Positions 4,744-7,881 of a stretch of DNA of 7,881 nt are shown piece by piece (positions within the stretch are counted from its first letter, which is position 1; each line of letters begins with the position of its first letter). The translations under genes were made by a program, and so were the position numbers. The notes below the pieces were generated by a model that was given only the letters and a program-made list of their open reading frames with translations, was not told the DNA's origin and searched no databases. Location of the stretch: assembly GCA_030607345.1 (NCBI GenBank), contig JAUWKC010000067.1:1-7881 (forward strand), given 5' to 3'. This DNA is from Planctomycetota bacterium. GTDB lineage: Bacteria; Planctomycetota; Phycisphaerae; Sedimentisphaerales; SG8-4.

Positions 4744-6849
4744 CTACTGCTCGCTGCGCCCCTGCCAGACGTCCGTGAAGGCGACCTGGACCTGTTTGCC
4801 CTCGACAAGCACATTAAATCGCCGGCGTTTGCGATTGACCCGGCAGACGATGCCGTTTCGCCGAAGCCGAACAACGAACACCGTATCGTCTTTGCGGACG
4901 CTCTCAGCGAATTTAGCCTGGCGGACCGCCAGTGGTGTGCTCGCAGCCGTCTCGGAGATTCGCTCACGGAACCGGGCTAAGTGTTCTCTCCACGGCTTTG
5001 GAGCATTCTTCATCTCCTCGAAGAATTCGCCAACAAGACCTCGGACCTCGGACATTGATTTTTCAATCTCACTGTTTGCCTGGTCGGTAATAATCTTACC
5101 CTGCAGGCGGATCTGGCGCAGTCGCTGCGAGGCGCGACTGCGTATGTCCTTGGCTTGGTCCAGCGCTTCCTGCGCGTCACGGCGCCTGCGCTCGGCGTCT
5201 TGGCGCGTGGTCTGGACCTGATTGATAAGTTTGCTCGTGCCGTCCGCGTCGCCTTTGAGCAACGAACTGGCTTGGTTGGTAATTGCCTTTGGCATTCCGA
5301 GTCTCTCGGCGATGGCGATGGCGTTACTGCTGCCCGGTGTGCCGATGCGCACTTTGTACGTAGGCCTGAGAGTCTCGGTGTCGAACTCGACCGATGCATT
5401 CTCAGCCCTCGGCGTCGAGAAGGCATAGCTCTTGAGCCTGCCGAGATGTGTGGTCGCTACTACCCTGGCGCCTCTGGCCGACAGCTTGTCAAGTATGGCA
5501 GTGGCCAGGACCGCACCTTCGGCAGGGTCCGTGCCGGCGCCCAGCTCGTCCAGCAGGACCAGCGTTCTTTCGTTTGTTTTCCTTAATATCCTCACCAGTT
5601 GGCTGATGTGCGCAGAAAATGTACTCAGGCTTTGCTGAATACTCTGCTCGTCGCCTATATCCGCGAAGACCTGTCCATAGACCGGCACCCGGCTGTCGGG
5701 ATGTGCGCAAACATGCATGCCGCTTTGCGCCATCAGCACCAGCAGGCCGATGGTCTTTAGCATAACGGTTTTGCCGCCGGTGTTGGGCCCGGTCACCAGC
5801 AAAAGGTCGAAGTCGTCGCCGAGCCGAACGTCTATTGGCACCACCGAGTCCATTATGTCCCTGACCGGTCCGCTGGAGGCGGACTCGCTTGTGCACCACA
5901 AAAGAAGCGGATGGCGGGCCCGGCGAAGGACCAGGCAAGACTCCGAACAGAGCACAGGCGGCGACATATCGTAGGCCAGGCTGAACCGCGCCTTGGCGAA
6001 GGTCAAATCGAACAGGGCGAGCCGCTTGAGACTGCTGAGTATATCCTTTTTCCTTTCCAGGACCGCACGGGTCAGTCCCCACAGGATTCGGGTTATTTCC
6101 TTTTGCTCTTCGAATGTTGCGTCCTCCAGCTCGTTGCTTAATTCCACGAGCTGCTCAGGCTCGACATACAGCGTTGCTCCCGTATTGGAACGGTCCAGTA
6201 CTATGCCGGCCAAACGGTGCCGGTACTTGGTTTTCAAAGCCACTACCGCTCGGCCGTGACGCATAAGCATGTTGGTATTCTCAATCGCGCTGCGCATCTG
6301 AGGCGCCGCTGTAATAGCCTTGAATCGGCGCTCAATCTGGGCGGAAAGCTGCGATATGCGTCTTCTTATCTCGCCGAGCTTTTCTGAGGCGTTGCTTCGG
6401 GTCGTTTTCTCGTCTTCGATACAGCGGTGAATTTCCGTGACAATTTCTGTGAAGTCATCGAGCCTGCCGGCCATATCGCGCAGATGCGGGACCTGCTCGG
6501 CCGGCAGTTCTTCAACGAACTTCTTCACTCTGCCGCAGGCCGCAAGCGCAGCGGCTATTTGAAGCAACTGCGCCGGCTCGAAGACTGTTTTGCCGCGCCC
6601 GTAATCGGTTATAACAGCGCCGATGTCACTCAGGCCCGCCAAAGGTATCGCAACACCACGCTCCAGTAGGCTCTTTAATTCGGTCGTCTCGGCAATCCTC
6701 CGGCCTATCCACTCGGCATCGAGCGACGGATAAAGCGCGCCTGCCGCATCTTTGCCCAGCGAGCTCGAGGCAAACGAAGCCAGAATCCGACGGACCTGCT
6801 CGAACTCCAGCACCTCCAGACTATGTTCGTCAATGCGCCTTTGAGTCAC
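4744..6849 (-). CDS. mutS2: MutS2-family ATPase lacking the Smr domain
   Basis: MutS2 is a dimeric ATPase of the MutS fold that in other bacteria acts on recombination intermediates or on collided ribosomes. From the GTG at 6849 the protein has 701 residues. It opens with the family's N-terminal motif SLEVLEFEQVRRIL followed by ASSSLGK, then the core and clamp (KYRHRLAGIVLDRS, about 208-221). The ATPase shows Walker A GPNTGGKT (354-361), FADIGDEQSIQQSLSTF, Walker B LLDELGAGTDP (432-442) and the switch histidine in ATTHLG. A charged coiled coil (about 546-615) and a KOW-like segment (about 650-690) follow, then TAG. The C-terminal Smr nuclease domain of the 785-residue Bacillus protein is absent. 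The open frame reaches a TTG at 7020, but those 57 extra residues lack family similarity, and GGAG lies nine bases before the GTG at 6849. No ATG exists in the N-terminal part. Family assignment is firm; the role without Smr is uncertain. Confidence 0.93.
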   Translation of the reverse strand: MTQRRIDEHSLEVLEFEQVRRILASFASSSLGKDAAGALYPSLDAEWIGRRIAETTELKSLLERGVAIPLAGLSDIGAVITDYGRGKTVFEPAQLLQIAAALAACGRVKKFVEELPAEQVPHLRDMAGRLDDFTEIVTEIHRCIEDEKTTRSNASEKLGEIRRRISQLSAQIERRFKAITAAPQMRSAIENTNMLMRHGRAVVALKTKYRHRLAGIVLDRSNTGATLYVEPEQLVELSNELEDATFEEQKEITRILWGLTRAVLERKKDILSSLKRLALFDLTFAKARFSLAYDMSPPVLCSESCLVLRRARHPLLLWCTSESASSGPVRDIMDSVVPIDVRLGDDFDLLLVTGPNTGGKTVMLKTIGLLVLMAQSGMHVCAHPDSRVPVYGQVFADIGDEQSIQQSLSTFSAHISQLVRILRKTNERTLVLLDELGAGTDPAEGAVLATAILDKLSARGARVVATTHLGRLKSYAFSTPRAENASVEFDTETLRPTYKVRIGTPGSSNAIAIAERLGMPKAITNQASSLLKGDADGTSKLINQVQTTRQDAERRRRDAQEALDQAKDIRSRASQRLRQIRLQGKIITDQANSEIEKSMSEVRGLVGEFFEEMKNAPKPWREHLARFRERISETAASTPLAVRQAKFAESVRKDDTVFVVRLRRNGIVCRVNRKRRRFNVLVEGKQVQVAFTDVWQGRSEQ

Positions 6850-7051
6850 TGGCCAACACTCCACCGCTCGGCTCGCACGCAGCAAAGCAGAAACGCCGCC
6901 AGAATCACACCGGGGGAATTTGCTGACTTTCCTGTGTGGCTCTGGTTTCCTATTTGCTTCGAGTAAATCACTCTCAATTCCTCTGTCACCTTCCGGCGGC
7001 TTTGTCTGTTCCTTGGCCAAGCCAGGCTAAGCTGAAGCGGGCAAATGTCAT

Positions 7052-7098
7052 CAAAAGAAACGCTTTTGTTATCAGCCTCAGTATCCGGTTAGCCTAAC
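7052..7098. promoter_or_regulatory. Two short palindromes, candidate operators
   Basis: CAAAAG-AAACG-CTTTTG spans 7052-7068, and GTTAG-C-CTAAC spans 7088-7098, ending 15 bases before the -35 candidate at 7114. The position just upstream of a promoter between divergent genes fits binding sites for a regulator of either gene. Arms are only five or six bases, so this is tentative. Confidence 0.3.
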
Positions 7099-7113
7099 GC
7101 ATAACCTTGCCTG

Positions 7114-7142
7114 TTGCAATAAGCTTGAAGCCGGTCTAATAT
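7114..7142 (+). promoter_or_regulatory. Sigma-70 promoter candidate for the dehydrogenase gene
   Basis: TTGCAA (7114-7119) and TAATAT (7137-7142) are 17 bases apart; each matches the sigma-70 consensus at four of six positions. Transcription would begin near 7149, giving a leader of about 85 bases before the ATG at 7235. Confidence 0.45.
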
Positions 7143-7164
7143 ACGCCCAATGGCTCTTAGCAGG

Positions 7165-7190
7165 GGCTTTGTCGTTTATTGAACAAGGCC
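7165..7190 (+). repeat. Hairpin in the dehydrogenase leader
   Basis: GGCTTTGT (7165-7172) can pair with ACAAGGCC (7183-7190), eight pairs with one G-U, around a ten-base A/T-rich loop. It lies 44 bases before the ATG and has no T run, so it is not a terminator; it could stabilise the messenger or be a regulatory element. Confidence 0.4.
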
Positions 7191-7224
7191 AAAGCAACTA
7201 TTTGCCTCGGCGCCCTGACGACAC

Positions 7225-7230
7225 GGAGGA
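7225..7230 (+). promoter_or_regulatory. Strong ribosome-binding site for the dehydrogenase
   Basis: GGAGGA lies four bases before the ATG at 7235. It is the best Shine-Dalgarno sequence in the window and fixes the start of the dehydrogenase gene. Confidence 0.85.
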
Positions 7231-7234
7231 AAAA

Positions 7235-7881
7235 ATGAGATTTGAATTTGCAACAGCGAGCCGGATTATATTCGGCAGCGGAGCAGCAAAAGGAATCGGA
7301 AAGCTCGCGGCCGAGATGGGCAGTTCTGCATTCGTCGTCGCCGACGAAAATATTGGACTGCATGAGCCCATTGTCCAATATCTCAGAGAAAACGGCGTAA
7401 ATTCCGTCGTCTTCGACGTTGCGAGCGAGCCTTCCACGACTTCAGTGAACCAGGCTGTTGAGCAGGCCCGCCGGCCTAAATGCGATGTCGTAATCGGCGT
7501 AGGAGGTGGAAGCGTCATCGATACCGGCAAGGCCGTCGCCGTTATGCTGACCAATCCGGGCCAACTGGCCGACTATCTTGAGGTGGTCGGCCTCGGCAAG
7601 AAGCTGACCGAACCTGCCGTGCCTTATATTGCCGTGCCTACTACGGCCGGCACAGGCGCCGAAGTCACCCGCAACGCCGTGCTTCGTGCGGACGAACACA
7701 ACGTTAAGGTGAGTATGCGCAGCGGCTTGATGCTGCCGAGAGTAGCCCTGGTCGACCCTGAGCTGACCTGCTCGATGCCGCCGGCGGTCACCGCAAGCAC
7801 CGGCCTGGACGCCCTCACGCAGCTTATGGAAGCGTATGTCTCCAATAAGGCAAATCCCCTGACCGACGGCCTCTGCAGAGA
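7235..7881 (+). CDS. Iron-containing alcohol dehydrogenase family protein, 3' end outside window
   Basis: 215 codons of an NAD(P)-dependent group III alcohol dehydrogenase are visible; family members are usually about 380-400 residues, so roughly the last 45% lies beyond the window. Visible features: the N-terminal strand and RIIFGSGA (10-17), the nucleotide-binding GGGSVID (90-96), VPTTAGTGAEVT (134-145), VALVDPELT (170-178), and the start of the metal-binding domain TGLDALTQLMEAYVS (189-203). Asp192 is the first metal ligand; the next expected ligand, histidine in DALTH of well-studied enzymes, is Gln196 here. A DALTQ form occurs in some family branches, so this may mark a subfamily and not a dead enzyme. 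Start fixed by GGAGGA four bases upstream of ATG. It is divergent from mutS2 and has its own promoter candidate. The substrate cannot be told from the sequence; family members act on alcohols, diols, lactaldehyde or maleylacetate. Confidence 0.92.
   Translation, partial: MRFEFATASRIIFGSGAAKGIGKLAAEMGSSAFVVADENIGLHEPIVQYLRENGVNSVVFDVASEPSTTSVNQAVEQARRPKCDVVIGVGGGSVIDTGKAVAVMLTNPGQLADYLEVVGLGKKLTEPAVPYIAVPTTAGTGAEVTRNAVLRADEHNVKVSMRSGLMLPRVALVDPELTCSMPPAVTASTGLDALTQLMEAYVSNKANPLTDGLCR

Larger units (their letters stand above)
6850..7234. other. Divergent control region between mutS2 and the dehydrogenase gene
   Basis: The 171 bases at 6850-7020 stay open in the mutS2 frame but read as leader. 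The 214 bases beyond hold several symmetric sites: CAAAAG/CTTTTG around a five-base spacer (7052-7057 and 7063-7068), the 11-base palindrome GTTAG-C-CTAAC (7088-7098), a plus-strand promoter candidate (7114-7142), and a hairpin in the leader (7165-7190). I see no convincing minus-strand promoter for mutS2. Confidence 0.5.

Noticed and set aside
5489..6082. A 197-codon minus-strand frame
   Set aside because: It is an alternate-frame shadow over the MutS2 ATPase domain, rich in Arg, Gly and Pro.
7150..7182. A ten-codon frame (MALSRGFVVY) beginning at the predicted transcript start of the dehydrogenase
   Set aside because: It has no ribosome-binding site or attenuator arrangement; chance is more likely than a leader peptide.
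7198..7554. A minus-strand frame of 118 codons, with two similar frames nearby
   Set aside because: They are antisense to the dehydrogenase, which has a strong ribosome-binding site and family motifs.
1..7881. Search for tRNA, rRNA, CRISPR arrays, insertion sequences and attachment sites
   Set aside because: No tRNA-like cloverleaf, spaced repeat series, terminal inverted repeats with a transposase, or integrase was found by reading.

Overview
The window looks like chromosomal DNA of a mid-to-high GC bacterium, most likely a planctomycete of the Phycisphaerae/Sedimentisphaerales type. This is an inference. It rests on a response regulator with an excisionase-like DNA-binding domain in front of the receiver domain, an HDOD-type sensor kinase, a MutS2 without the Smr nuclease domain, and the loose gene spacing. 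No rRNA, tRNA, CRISPR array, transposase or phage gene was seen. The genes look like host housekeeping and signalling genes.

Layout, left to right: (1) 45-764, minus strand, a small GAF-domain protein with a helical N-terminal part. (2) 765-1180, a 416-base gap with an extended -10 promoter candidate and several short direct and inverted repeats. (3) 1181-3451, minus, a 756-residue HDOD/GAF-like/histidine kinase. (4) 3452-3529, a 78-base gap that carries a heptamer repeat running almost into the kinase start codon. (5) 3530-4108, minus, a response regulator. (6) 4109-4402, a divergent control region with a good sigma-70 promoter and an A/T-rich UP-like tract driving the regulator and kinase. 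(7) 4403-4549, plus, a 48-residue entericidin-type lipoprotein. (8) 4550-4743, a convergent gap. (9) 4744-6849, minus, MutS2. (10) 6850-7234, a divergent control region. (11) 7235-7881, plus, the first 215 codons of an iron-containing alcohol dehydrogenase, cut by the window end.

How they fit together: the regulator and kinase are co-oriented, follow one promoter, and probably form a two-component pair. The kinase would transfer phosphate from His549 to the receiver aspartate (Asp121, or Asp118 from the chosen start), and the N-terminal helix-turn-helix would bind DNA. The GAF protein lies downstream on the same strand and may be another signalling component, but the 416-base gap with its own promoter-like boxes suggests separate transcription. 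The lipoprotein, MutS2 and dehydrogenase show no clear functional link to the signalling genes or to each other.

There is no strong evidence for a wholly new system. The points most worth a second look are the heptamer array in front of the kinase, the structured 765-1180 gap, the Smr-less MutS2 with an open in-frame stretch after its stop, and the glutamine in place of a metal-binding histidine in the dehydrogenase.
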